From Magallana angulata (Eukaryota > Mollusca > Bivalvia > Ostreida > Ostreidae), in the NCBI RefSeq assembly GCF_025612915.1, contig NC_069112.1, forward strand, positions 54,651,082 to 54,715,081: 64,000 bases of DNA, read 5' to 3'. This document shows positions 45,192 through 55,942 of the stretch, piece by piece; positions within the stretch are counted from its first letter, which is position 1; the number at the start of each line of letters is the position of its first letter. The position numbers and the translations under genes were made by a program. The notes beneath the pieces are model-generated. The model was not told where the DNA came from. It made no database searches and worked only from the letters and a program-made list of their open reading frames with translations.

Positions 45192-46280
45192 ATTAATATT
45201 TTTCAATACATGTATAAGAAATGAGATAGAGCTAAGGAGGTCAATAAATGAACCATGAGATTTGTTTTAAAAAACTTTACCATTAACTTTAATTTTAATC
45301 CAATATGCGCTATTATTTAGTAAAAAAAAAATTCTAATATATAATAAAAAAAACTTGTATATTTTCCCACATCTTTAACAAAATTCTCCATTTTTAAGGA
45401 GAAAAATAATGTTTAAGAATGGCCATGACTACAGAGTCCTCTTAAGCCTGTTTGAAGTAACATCAGTTTAAAAATTGCACAGTGTAAATAACAAAGGGAA
45501 AAGAACATTATTTTTCTCAAAAAAAGTCAGTATTACATCACATACTACAAATGATACATTACTGAAATCAGCAAATAACCTTTGATTGTCCCACTGATGA
45601 TCATGATATGTTTAACAAAACTGCCCTTTTCGATATTTTATATTTGGAAAAAAAGGTTCAGTATAGAGATAACATAGTAATTAAAATATCAATTACAATT
45701 ATCACATATATTCATGAGCTGTTAAATGACATCTCTATCAAAATGTCAGGAAATCAAGTACAATGTACATGTACTTGACAAAACTAATAGACCAAAATTA
45801 ACAGGAAATAAGACAATCAAATACTGTAAGATTATGAAATCCTCAATGGTCTGCTGATTTTAATTTAATTTAAATTTATTCTGAATGACATAATATCATA
45901 ATATTCATAAGGCAAGTCTGAATCAAAGATATTTAATGAAAAAACATTCTTATACCTATGAATAATTAAATTGATTGTAAAAACAAATAAGATATATTTG
46001 ACATTTGATTGTATTTTGACATAAAAACAAAAAACATTTGATTGCATTTGACATTTAAACAAATGACATTTGATAAAAACAAATCAGTTTATACATTTGA
46101 CAACAAAACAACAACAACAAAAATAAAACACTTATAAAATATCACTAAAAAATTTCATCTGACATACATTCAATCTCGTCAATGTATATTCTGGGTAAAT
46201 AGATCATTATAAAGTAATATAGTTGCCTTTTCATCGAATACAGAAATATAGGTACAATAACCTATTATATATATATATAA

Positions 46281-46390
46281 AACTGTAAGTTGTTTTAATT
46301 CCACAGTGTAAAAATTTTACGATTTATCAAACAGTACCAATCGCGATGGTTTTAATTTCACGATCCATGAAAACCAGTTGATAAAAGTAC
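46281..46390. mobile_element. MITE family 5, left part
   Basis: ACTGTAAGTTGTTTTAATTC and GTACCAATCGCGATGGTTTT match the fuller copy at 46757. The copy stops where the minisatellite begins. Confidence 0.65.
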
Positions 46391-46600
46391 ATTTGGATTA
46401 ACTATACCTGATGGTAGATTTGGATTAACTATACCTGATGGTAGATTTGGATTAACTATACCTGAGGATACTTTTGGATTAACTATACCTGAGGATAATT
46501 TGGGATTAACAATACCTGATGATCCATTAGGATTAACTATACATAAGCATCCTTTTGGATTAACTATACCTGAGGATAGTTTTGGAAATACTTTACCTGT
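46391..46600. repeat. 27-bp minisatellite, about seven units
   Basis: Unit TTTGGATTAACTATACCTGA plus seven variable bases (TGGTAGA, GGATACT, GGATAAT and others). The period is a multiple of three, so both strands stay open: SGIVNPKL on the - strand and FGLTIPED on the + strand. A degenerate tail runs to about 46740. No start, splice site or neighbour supports coding. Confidence 0.92.
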
Positions 46601-46756
46601 AGGATTGCTCATGTATGAGTTTACTTCATGACAGTCATAACAATACAAGAGTTGACTTAGGGGCTTTTCCAAACATGAGTTGACTTGTGGATTTTTCATA
46701 CATGAGTCGACTTGGGGGTTTTCTGTACCTAAGTTGATTAAGGATTTGGGTGCTTT

Positions 46757-46979
46757 TGATACTGTAAGTCATTTTAATTCCACGGTGTTAAAATTTGACA
46801 ATTTCTAATAAAGTACCAATCGCGATAAGTTTAATTTCACATGCTAAAAAATCAATTGATCAGAAGATAAGCATTGAAACGTTATCATTATTCAAGATGG
46901 TTTAATTCCACAGAAAATAACATATCGCAAACATAGTGAAATTACAACCATCGTGATTATTTGCCAATCTACAGTATCC
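46757..46979. mobile_element. MITE family 5, fuller copy
   Basis: TACTGTAAGTCATTTTAATT at the left and CCAATCTACAGTA at the right; inner phrases TTAATTCCAC and GTGAAATTA are inverted relative to each other. Confidence 0.7.
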
Positions 46980-47044
46980 AATTTGACTTTGGGGTTTTGC
47001 ATACCTGAGTTAAATTGGAGTGGCAGTGGACGTCACATAGGGAT

Positions 47045-47256
47045 TACTGTATACAGGATTATTTTTGCCTGGTGTAATTTTTGCCCTTCTATACTTGTAA
47101 ACCGTTTTGCCCTGTTTTGAATTCGCCCAGACACAGCATGTTTAAAGAGAAATAATTTAAATCATTAAAATTTGCCCAGTCTTAAATTTGCCCGCTGACA
47201 ACAAGGGCAAAAGGAGCAAAATTAAAATGGAGATGAATATTTCCCTGTATACAGTA
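47045..47256. mobile_element. MITE family 1, copy 4 (best ends)
   Basis: TACTGTATACAGG at the left and CCTGTATACAGTA at the right, a perfect inverted pair flanked by TA. About 212 bp; no coding. Confidence 0.85.
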
Positions 47257-47385
47257 ATTATACATGATGGTATTAATATATTGGTGACTTTAAGGTTTAT
47301 CATACATGTACATGAGATTACATTGGCCCACAGATTTATCGACCATAGCAATACACGAATGCCTTTAGATTTTCTATTATCATGC

Positions 47386-47595
47386 TATCTATACAGGGTT
47401 TTTTACACCTCATGTAATTTTTGCCTTTCTTCAAACATATTTTACAGGTCTTGATTTCGCCTAGACACAGTTGTAATTAAAAAGACTCCAGATAATAGGA
47501 GAAATTGGAATTCATCCAGTCTTAAATGTGTTTGATTAAAACGAGAGCGAAAGGGGTGAAAAAAAAAATGGGGGCAAATATTTCAGTATACCGTA
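47386..47595. mobile_element. MITE family 1, copy 5
   Basis: TATCTATACAGGGTTTTTTA to AATATTTCAGTATACCGTA. Same orientation as copy 4, 130 bp away. Confidence 0.7.
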
Positions 47596-47774
47596 TATTC
47601 TCCAAGCACATTTAACCTGAGGTAGTATTGTGAAGGCCTTTTCTAAAAATTTAAAAGGAAACAAAAAATTTCAATTCAAACAGACTTATAGCACCCATGG
47701 TCAAAACAAAGGCAGAAAACCATAGCAGGTGACTGATATTACAAGCCATCAGTATATCATCAGCCCAGATTCAT

Positions 47775-49897
47775 TCATTCATCAAACAGGAACTGCAACA
47801 ACTCGGGCAAGTGCTGAATGATGAACCTGTCCTGGCAGATCTTCTTGTAGACCATCAGGAACTCCTCGTTCAGGCCTCGGAGCTTGATGAAGACGTCCAT
47901 GATCCTGGCCAGGTGCCGCCCGCTCTCGCCCCGGTATCTCACCCTCAGCATGTTCTGTAGGACCCCCAGCAGACACGTTTGGATTTTTTCCACACTTCTT
48001 GGGTCCTCTAATGGACATCGATCTAAAATAATAATGTGAATATCAACAACATTGTGATCTCTTCCAATAAAAATAATTGAGAATTCCAGAATGAAGATTT
48101 TTTTTAAATATTAAGTAAAAGAGGTTAATTTTCAAAATTTGAAAAATATGAATATCTTTCTTGATAAATTATCATCAATTTTACAGGCAAAACATAGTTA
48201 ATTTATTGAATCATACACAAAAAAATAAAAACCTGTGAATGTCAGACATATTCCCAACATGGCGGCATGTTCTTTGGGCTGAAGTTGGAGGTGACGAATA
48301 TGTCGCGTCACTTCCAACCATGATGTAGACATGTCGCCAGGGGCGTAGGCACAGAACTGCCTGATGGGAAGTACGTGCCCTGTATACGATACCATCATTC
48401 CTGTCTCTGGGTCGAGGGAGCGGTATCCGAGCAAGAGGAAAAATTCCAATCTGGCTGCTGTAAGAGTCATTATAAAAACACACTACATGTATATCATTTA
48501 AATTCATGGGGGCCAATTTTCATGGATTGTGGGTTTTTTGCTTCTCTGTTGTGATGCACTTTTATAGATGTGTTGGTTTTCAGTTTCTTGAACGAAAAAA
48601 AACTCATTCTAAATTTGTTTTCGTTGAGGATGTAAATTTGTAGTGGAGGGCTACCCACGAAAAATGACCCACAATGAATTCTAATGATTTCTCAGCAGGT
48701 CTTGGTTTTGGTGCTGTATGACAGGTTGTTTCAAGTTTTGTTTCAAATAGGCTGGCTGAGTGATATTTTTCTAATGCTACATTCTATTAAACTCCAGAAT
48801 AAAAATTCTTAAAATACTAATCTTGCTGCTGTTGAAGAGTATAAAATACATATGTATAGAGTATCTACACATATGTAAAAATTGTCAACAATTTTTTAGG
48901 CCTTATGAGGCTCATTAGTTTTAGCTTTCCTTACAAAATTAATATCATTATTACAAAAAGTATCAAATAACCAAGTGTTCTTAAAATGGTTTAAACCATA
49001 CACATTCATCATTTAAATACCTTTCTCAGTTCAAATTTTCAAAAGAAGGAAAAACCGATAAAAAAATTAAAGGATTTAATTGTACCTTTCAGTAAAGATG
49101 CTTGATCTTTGGACGGCAGATTTTGAAAAGCAGGAATGCCGTGCGTGAATCTCACATATTCATGAATCACTGTCACCAGCTCCTGTCGGATAAGGTCAAA
49201 GATTTTCATCCGCCCATCAATGTCCATGTTGGTGATATTGAAGATTTCGTTGTAAACATTGGCAGGTAGAGGGTCCATGCTCCCAAACAGGTTCACCTTT
49301 TGACTGTACTTTTGCTGCAAGATTTGTGTATTCAATGATCTTACAAAGAGTTGTCTCACTTATCTAAGGGGTAAAAGTACCTTAAATTCATTAATTTTTA
49401 GTTCTTTGTCACTTCTTTCCTAAGATATTACTTTATTATTAAACAGATGTAACTTCTGGCTGTACATTTGCTACAAGGCCACATTTGTCATTAGTAAGAG
49501 TTATCTCTCTTATCTGAATGGTAAGTGTACCTTAAATTTGATCTCCTAAGATATCGGAGTATTCTCGAACAGATTTACCATTTTACTTTACTTTTGCTAC
49601 ATGCTTTATATATGTACCACCTTAATGCATGCCATACACAGTAAAACATATGTAATCTACAAGCTAAATACAATTATTTTACAGCTAAGTCAGTTTCATC
49701 CCCAAAGACATATAAATTATTAACTTATCAGGAGTTATCTCTCTTATCTGAAGGGTGATTGTACCTTAAGTTTTTATCAACTCCCTCTCGAGATATCACT
49801 TTGCTATTGGGGATAGAATTCAGCAACAGTCATCATTTTCTATTTGAATTTCAAAATGCTTTGTTGAAAATGTACTGAAAATCTTATCCCTCCCCTC

Positions 49898-49983
<86 letters not shown>

Positions 49984-52135
49984 AGAAGCAATCAAGTACA
50001 GTCAATATCATAGCAGTACAATATCATATCCCTACTGAGTACATTTCTGTTTGCTATAGTTGAATTTCATTCTCCATGTATAATATACATGGAGAATGAA
50101 ATTCAAGGCACCTCCAGTGTGAACATGTATATATATATATATATACTGGAGGTGTCTATTCAATAAACTTTTTCCTACAGAAATTGAAATGCAGCTGTGT
50201 ACTTACAAATCCATCGCTGAGCAACGCCTGAATTTCCTCGTCTGACAAGTTCTTGGTGAAAGGTTTTAACTCCTTATAACCGTCCATTAATTTCTCTATG
50301 GTTGACAGCATACTAGACTGCTCTTCCGAATCTTGTGCAATATATTCTGTCGTCAAAGGGAATAGGGGCTGACTGACTGTGGAATTCTGGGAATGCTTCT
50401 CTGGGGCAGAAGTTGAAGATGATGAATCGTTGCAGGAGATATGTTGCTGAATTTTGCTTGTAGAGCTGCCTAGTTCGGACGGAATCTTTGAATACTCCGA
50501 TTTGATATTTTTCAAGATTTGTGGATCAGGTTTGTTGGATTTAAATAATGATCCCAATGAGGAAGAAATTGATGATGGTGATGAAGTTGATGAAGGAGGA
50601 GAAACCGATGATGTAGATGTTAATGATGAATTTTGAGAGTATGAAAATGATGAAACAGAGTCAGATTGCATGTCTGATGATGATATGCTTGGATGGTCAA
50701 AGGGAGATGACTGCATTTCATTCTCCAAATAGTGGTTACAGTTGTCTTCTCTTGATTCGGTGCTGCATCTCTCTGTCTGCCGCTTTTTCATTTCTATGAT
50801 AGCATTAGTTCTTTCCTGAAGAGTGTATCTGCCTTGACGAATCCCTGAAACATGAAACATATTCCTAGGTTTATCATCCATCTTCTCTTGAATCATATAT
50901 TAAGCATTTTGATAAATTACCACAATATTAGTACATGTATTAAATACTTTCTAAAAATTCAAGTACTAATATGTTTGTATGGAAAAAAAAACATGGAGTT
51001 TTTTGTCAATTTAACTAACAATGACTAAATGACTAAATGATAAGAATTATGGTTCTTTGATTTTTATTTACTACACACACAGGCACGTAGCATCGTTTTT
51101 GAAAGTGGGGGGGGGGGGGGGCCAGACTCATCCAAAAAATCTTGACAAGCAAAAAAAAAAAAAAAAAAGGAAATTTAAACTTTTCCAAAATCTTCAAAAT
51201 CCTAATCCGGGGGGGGGGGGGGACTGGCATAGTATAATAGTATATAACATATAACTTCAATTTCACTCCTTATTTCCTTATTTTCATATCAATTTTGTAC
51301 ATACTCCCAAAAAAGTGGGGGGGGGGGGTGGCAACTCCATGATAATTCAATTTTTTATATGTAAATTTTAAAAAATTTGTTGCTGCGAGAAAAAGTGGGG
51401 GGGGGGGGGGGGGGGGGGCCAGGCCCTGATGCTACGTGCCTGACACAGGAATCAGAGCATTTTTCTATTCCTGGTTTTGAAATGCAATACACTATTACTA
51501 GTAAACAGGTAAATATCAAATAATAGCAATATTTGTATACAAATGAATTATCAAATATCAAAATACCATTCATATCAAGTAACTGTAGATTCCTAATATT
51601 TTACACAAGCACTTAATATTCCACAATTCTATCGTTGTGCATCAAATATAAGATCCAGTGCACTCATTTTTCATCATATTTCTTAATAGTTTACATCTGT
51701 CAGTAAAAAAAAAAAAGGAGGAAATTTTAAAATCCGCAAGATGTGCTTCTTGTGATTTTATGCGTTTTATTAGGAATTTACTGTATTATGATATTTTAAA
51801 AGATTTCAATGAGTCTATTGCTCCTTACCTTCTTTAGACATTCCTAGACTGAAACATTTCTGTAGGCGACACCCTGAACACATAGATCCCGCCGACGACT
51901 GATCTATGACACAGTTGCCTCCCTTTGTGCACTGAAATGGCTCCTTCCTCTTAAGATAGCGGCGGAAAAATCCCTAGAAAATACGTGTATTTAATGATGG
52001 GGTGTTTTTTTTGTGTGAATCAGTAATTTATATACGTGTATGTAATTAATATAATCTGGAGTATAAGATCCCTTTCATATATATTCCTTTCTACTCCCTC
52101 CTCCATCTACATGTATCTATCAATCAAATCTCAAT

Positions 52136-52167
<32 letters not shown>

Positions 52168-53210
52168 CATTCTTTTTTTATAAAGTGTTATAATTAGTCT
52201 TTTAATTTTTTCTTCCTTTCCTGCAGCTGCAGCTTTCCTTGCAGGTTTTTTTATATTGACAGTATTTTATAAAACCACTTAAATTCTTCATCCCACATCC
52301 ATCATTTACTTTGCACCTGCATTTACACACTGACAATGTCTGTATAATTGTATGAAAAACCTATTCCATTTAACAAGAGGAAATAATACATATTAACCTG
52401 ATAAAAAAAAAAAAAATTTACTCGGATTGAACACAGTTTCAAAAACTTGTCAAGGCTCACGTGATGGTACAGGAAGTAAACATGGCGAATGTACAAGTTG
52501 CCTATCCCGTTACATCCCTGGTTAAAAGTAATATAAAGTTGCAGAAAGTGTATACATAGTTACATATGTCCATATACATGCAATTTGTACTGTAGGTACT
52601 GAAGATTCCTAAATTTTTTTCGTGAGTATTTAATTCTGCGATTCGACTGTTTTGCATTAAACTGTAAGAAAATAAAATCGCAAACACCACATTTTTATCA
52701 TAGTTTCATTTAGTTTACATCTGTCAGAAAAACTAAAGCGAGAATTTAAAATCTGCAAGATGTGCCTCTCGCAATTTTAAGCAGGTATTAATTCCTCACG
52801 TTTTAAACTTATTTGAATACCTTACAAGCCTCGCAGGAATTCACCCCATAATGAATACCAGAGGCGGGCTTTCCACAGATACGACAGGGCGGCAACACGA
52901 GTGGAACAGCTTGCGGCAAATATCTCTCTCGCTTTCTTCTCTGCTGTTTCTTGGGTTTCTGATCGGTTGGATCCAACTCCGATTTCAACTCTGTTTTCTT
53001 CTCAGATGGTTTATTTTCTAGAGATGCACGTTTGCACAAATTGGCCTCTGTTTTTTCTGACATATGTCCTCTTTTTTCTTGATGCACTTCTTCAGAGTTC
53101 ATTGTTGAGTCATATGATTGTTTTCTTTGGCAATATATTCGTGTTTTGTTTTGTGAGGTAGTCTTGTTGCCATCTTGTTGCCAGACAATCCCCTGATCTG
53201 ACTTTGACAT
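47775..53210 (-). CDS. Nuclear receptor, NR1-like, six coding exons
   Basis: A ligand- or co-regulator-controlled transcription factor acting in the nucleus. The exons join in one frame into 624 codons: 53210-52821, 51973-51829, 50844-50207, 49314-49086, 48457-48233 and 48022-47775, all with AG/GT borders. DNA-binding domain about 109-200: first finger CRICGKPASGIHYGVNSC-EAC, P-box CEACKG, FFRR, second finger CTKGGNC with D-box TKGGN, CSGCRLQKCFSLGMSKEGIR. A Ser-rich hinge (exon 3) follows. Ligand-binding domain about 355-624 with the family signature (FQNLPSKDQASLLK). The start ATG (53210) follows an in-frame TAG; an AG at 53223-53224 suggests an untranslated exon further upstream. Oddities: ten residues rather than nine between Cys2 and Cys3 of finger 2, and a helix 12 (LLQFLF) with Phe in place of the usual Glu. 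It resembles the E75/E78/REV-ERB-like NR1 class or a lophotrochozoan NR1 branch; I cannot place it more exactly. Confidence 0.93.
49287..49815. repeat. Decayed tandem copies of an exon start in the receptor intron
   Basis: Three related blocks begin near 49287 (real exon 4 start with its acceptor), 49442 and 49567. Each holds AACAGRT/TACNTTTGCTRCAAG-like sequence, then AGTTRTCTCWCTTATCTGAA and TGTACCTTAA (the last after an extra stretch of about 100 bp). Blocks 2 and 3 keep look-alike 3' splice sites on the - strand. Confidence 0.75.
49900..49980. repeat. (AG)n microsatellite in a receptor intron
   Basis: About 40 perfect units; equals (CT)n on the gene strand, between coding exons 3 and 4. 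Confidence 0.98.
50060..50154. repeat. Two adjacent hairpins
   Basis: A perfect 22-bp inverted repeat with a 3-base loop (50060-50081/50085-50106; TTGAATTTCATTCTCCATGT), then CACCTCCAGT/ACTGGAGGTG (50109-50118/50145-50154) around an AT-rich loop. They end 53 bp from the exon 3 donor. Confidence 0.92.
51080..51442. mobile_element. Non-autonomous DNA element with G-runs (CAGGCACGTAGCATC ends)
   Basis: 363 bp in a receptor intron, with perfect 15-bp terminal inverted repeats (51080-51094, 51428-51442). ACACA-like sequence lies on both sides and may be the target duplication. Inside are four runs of 11-22 G, each in an AAAGTGGGG-like or CCGGGG setting. No coding capacity. Confidence 0.85.
51580..51785. 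mobile_element. MITE family 6 (CTGTAGATTCCTAAT ends), intron copy
   Basis: AACTGTAGATTCCTAATATT to TTAGGAATTTACTGTA. It ends 44 bp from the exon 2 donor. Confidence 0.8.
52137..52164. repeat. (CT)n microsatellite
   Basis: About 14 units in the first coding intron of the receptor. Confidence 0.95.
52597..52808. mobile_element. MITE family 6, copy next to the zinc-finger exon
   Basis: TACTGAAGATTCCTAAATTT at the left; inner phrases TTTAGTTTACATCTGTCAGA and TTAATTCCTCACG. The right end is lost or trimmed and lies only about 12 bp from the donor of coding exon 1. Confidence 0.75.
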
Positions 53211-53222
53211 ATTTTCCTTCAC

Positions 53223-55054
53223 CTACATGAACAAAATATACAGCACTATAATTTTTATTGATATGCGTACAAAAGTATCACCTTAAAATACAGCCCTATT
53301 AATGTCTTGCCATATATATAATGCAACCCAATATTGGTTTTTAATTTATACCTAAAAAGGAAAGAGTAGAAATATTCTTAATTCAGGAACTACTTACATT
53401 TCACTAAATCTTAATTTAAAGTATCCACCTCTCACAAATGTTATATATTTTTCTTCCTTTTTTTGGGGGGGGGGGGGGTTAATAACGTTTACCATATTTT
53501 GCTATTTTGCATATGGTTTTCATGCATGCAAACAACTTTTAAAGAGATGTAACGACATACTGGACAACTTTTCTGTCATGACATTCATCTTACGTTTTAC
53601 ATGGCATAGTTTCCACTGCAGAAAAAAAAATGCATCAGCCTTGGCACCTGTCAACACCTTGTTATCACACGGGCGTTTTCGTGTAACATTTTAAAAAACC
53701 ATTATCGTTTTTAAAAAATCCGGTCTTGAAACATAATCACGTTTCAAAATCTATTATTTAGTTATTGTTTCAAACATTTATTATAGAGTTGTAAAAGGAA
53801 TTTGGTTAGACGTGAAGAATTTATAACATTATCTTGATTTTTTTTTAATGTTATAAGCGGGATTCTTTTTCAATGATATATGGAGCACCTTATCAACGAC
53901 ATAAACCTTCGATGTTGTAAAACACAATCGGATTAATCTCGACTTAAAATCTCCGAAGTGAAAGAAAATTGTTCACAACATGAGTGAAGACCAGCTCATG
54001 GTAGGTGTAATTCTTTAAACCTTTTTATTTTAGATGCAGGTGAAGATTTTTTCCAAGAAATCAGTGGACAACAGTGTGATCAAAATATTAAAATTAATTT
54101 AAATGTCTTGTTCTCCCGCGCTTTCAATTATTTAGAAATTCCAATTCTGAACAATTCCCCTAAATATTTATGCATTTTCCTGCTGAGAAAAGACCATTAT
54201 AATGAAATAACAGTGTTCCCTTTTTTAACATGCACATTAATTGCATATAATAATTATTTGATAATTTGATGGATTGTTATTTTATTTATTCCCTTATTCC
54301 ATGACTGTGTTATTGAATGGGAGAAAAAAAATCTTACTGCATAAGTGTTTAGTATGTTAGCAAGTGAGCCGAGCGCTGGCATTTAATCGGGCTCAGGTCT
54401 GACCCACAGTTCCTTCCCCTACAGAATAAGGAGTAACATTATGGAAGAAACAAGGACAGGATATTTGAACCAGTGCCGTCATCTTCACAACATTAGGAGG
54501 GCTCATCCCACTGGTCAATGAACCCTGTAGTCGATTAGTCTTAAAAAAAATTCACTCAAATTTAAGTCAAGGGTCCCACACAACATGTTGTGCCTAATAC
54601 TGCCCCCTCCCTCCCCTAAATCTCTGTGTAATGTTTGTTGTACAGTGGATCGAATTGTTTCACAAATCTGCTTTGTTTCATTTTTAATAAGGTGAAGAGT
54701 CAAGATACATGTGCAATTTAGAATGCTGTCAGTGAACACATAATGCAGCCAATTTAAATTAGATAGGGACTTTTTTACAAACCTTCTTGGATGTCGATTA
54801 AATATGAATGATTATTAAGTTGATCACACAACAAATGTGATGATCGAGGTTTATGTTGAGTTAACCATTGCTAATAAGTAACTTTTGGCCTCTTGTAACA
54901 GTTACATTATTCTTTTATGTATTGTCAATTTATGCTATTTGTCACTTCGAGTTGGATCTTTACATTTACCAAGTAAGATTGGAAACTTTTCCCAATATGC
55001 TCAATGGTCGTGGCCATTTTTAAACTAATCTCCTTGTGAAAAGATAAAGTGAGA
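53223..55054. other. Upstream region of the receptor, no gene supported
   Basis: AT-rich. It should contain the receptor's promoter and untranslated exon, but I cannot fix them. A G-run (53465-53478) and a possible tiny + strand exon (ATG at 53980, MSEDQLM, then GTAGGT) are the only notable points. Confidence 0.5.
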
Positions 55055-55279
55055 TACTGTAGATTCCTAATTAAACGCAAGGAATTAATATCCGCGTAAA
55101 ATTGTGAGAAGCATCTGTCACAGATTTTAAAATCTCGCCATTATTTTCTGAGAGTTGAAAACTAAGAAATAAGGAGAAAAGTTCTACGTTCACGATTTTA
55201 TATTCTCGTGATTTGATACAAACCAGCATGGTAGCGGAATTGAGTACCGGTACTTGCGTAATATAAGGAATGTACTGCA
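55055..55279. mobile_element. MITE family 6, intergenic copy 1
   Basis: TACTGTAGATTCCTAATTAA, CGCAAGGAATTAATATCCGC, TCGTGATTTGATACAAACCA, and the end AAGGAATGTACTG. Confidence 0.85.
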
Positions 55280-55555
55280 ATGTTAAAGCATAGATATTTA
55301 GATTTGTTCTATACTAAATGATAATTTATGGCAGCTATATTAGCTCTGACATATATAAAAAAAAAATTAAGGTAGATCTGATGGGTAATTTGTTGACCGC
55401 TCAGCCTCCTAAAGGACCATTTTTAGACTATTTTAATTTCCTTAAGAAGAAGAGCTATGTATAAAAAAAATTTAGAAAAACATTTAAACTTTAAAGTTAA
55501 CATTTATGGAGTTTTTCTTTACTAAAATACAAGTTTTGATCTTTACAAAGGTTTC

Positions 55556-55942
55556 GCATCATACCGCGAGAATATAAAATTGCGAACACCAAATTTTTAT
55601 CATAATTGCAAATACTTTAAATTCCTAATAAAATGCGAGGAAATAATATCCGCATAAAATCGTGCGAAGCATCCTTCACGGATTTCAAAATCTCGCCATT
55701 ATTTTCTGAGAGTTGAAAACTATAAGAAATAACTTGAAGGAGAAAAGTTCAGCGTTCGCGATTTTATATTCTCGCGATTTGATACAAACCAGCGGGATCG
55801 CCGAATTAAGTACTCGCATAATATAAGGAATTTACAGTTGTTTACATCTGTCAAAACAATAAAAGCAGCCAAGATTTTAAAATCCGCAAGTTGTGCTTCT
55901 CGCAAATTTGCGCTGATATTAGTTCTTCGTATTTAATTAGGT
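55556..55942. mobile_element. MITE family 6: one copy inserted inside another
   Basis: A left half (55556-55607, GCGAGAATATAAAATTGCGA, AAATTTTTATCATAATTGC) and a right half (55839-55942, TGTTTACATCTGTCA to GTATTTAATTAGG) form one copy in one orientation. Between them sits a whole copy in the other orientation (55612-55838, TACTTTAAATTCCTAATAAA to AAGGAATTTACAGT). Confidence 0.8.

Larger units (their letters stand above)
43513..47774. other. Non-coding region between the array and the nuclear receptor
   Basis: Up to about 45250 this is B-type 3' flank shared with 26047-28949. Beyond that it is AT-rich sequence with MITEs and a minisatellite. No gene is supported. Confidence 0.7.

Noticed and set aside
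46358-46699. 113-codon - strand frame with SGIVNPKL repeats
   Set aside because: A 27-bp minisatellite keeps frames open on both strands; nothing else supports a gene.
53980-54000. MSEDQLM followed by GTAGGT, possible + strand first exon
   Set aside because: Only seven codons; the next acceptor (about 54422) leads into a stop in the matching frame. Kept only as a remark.
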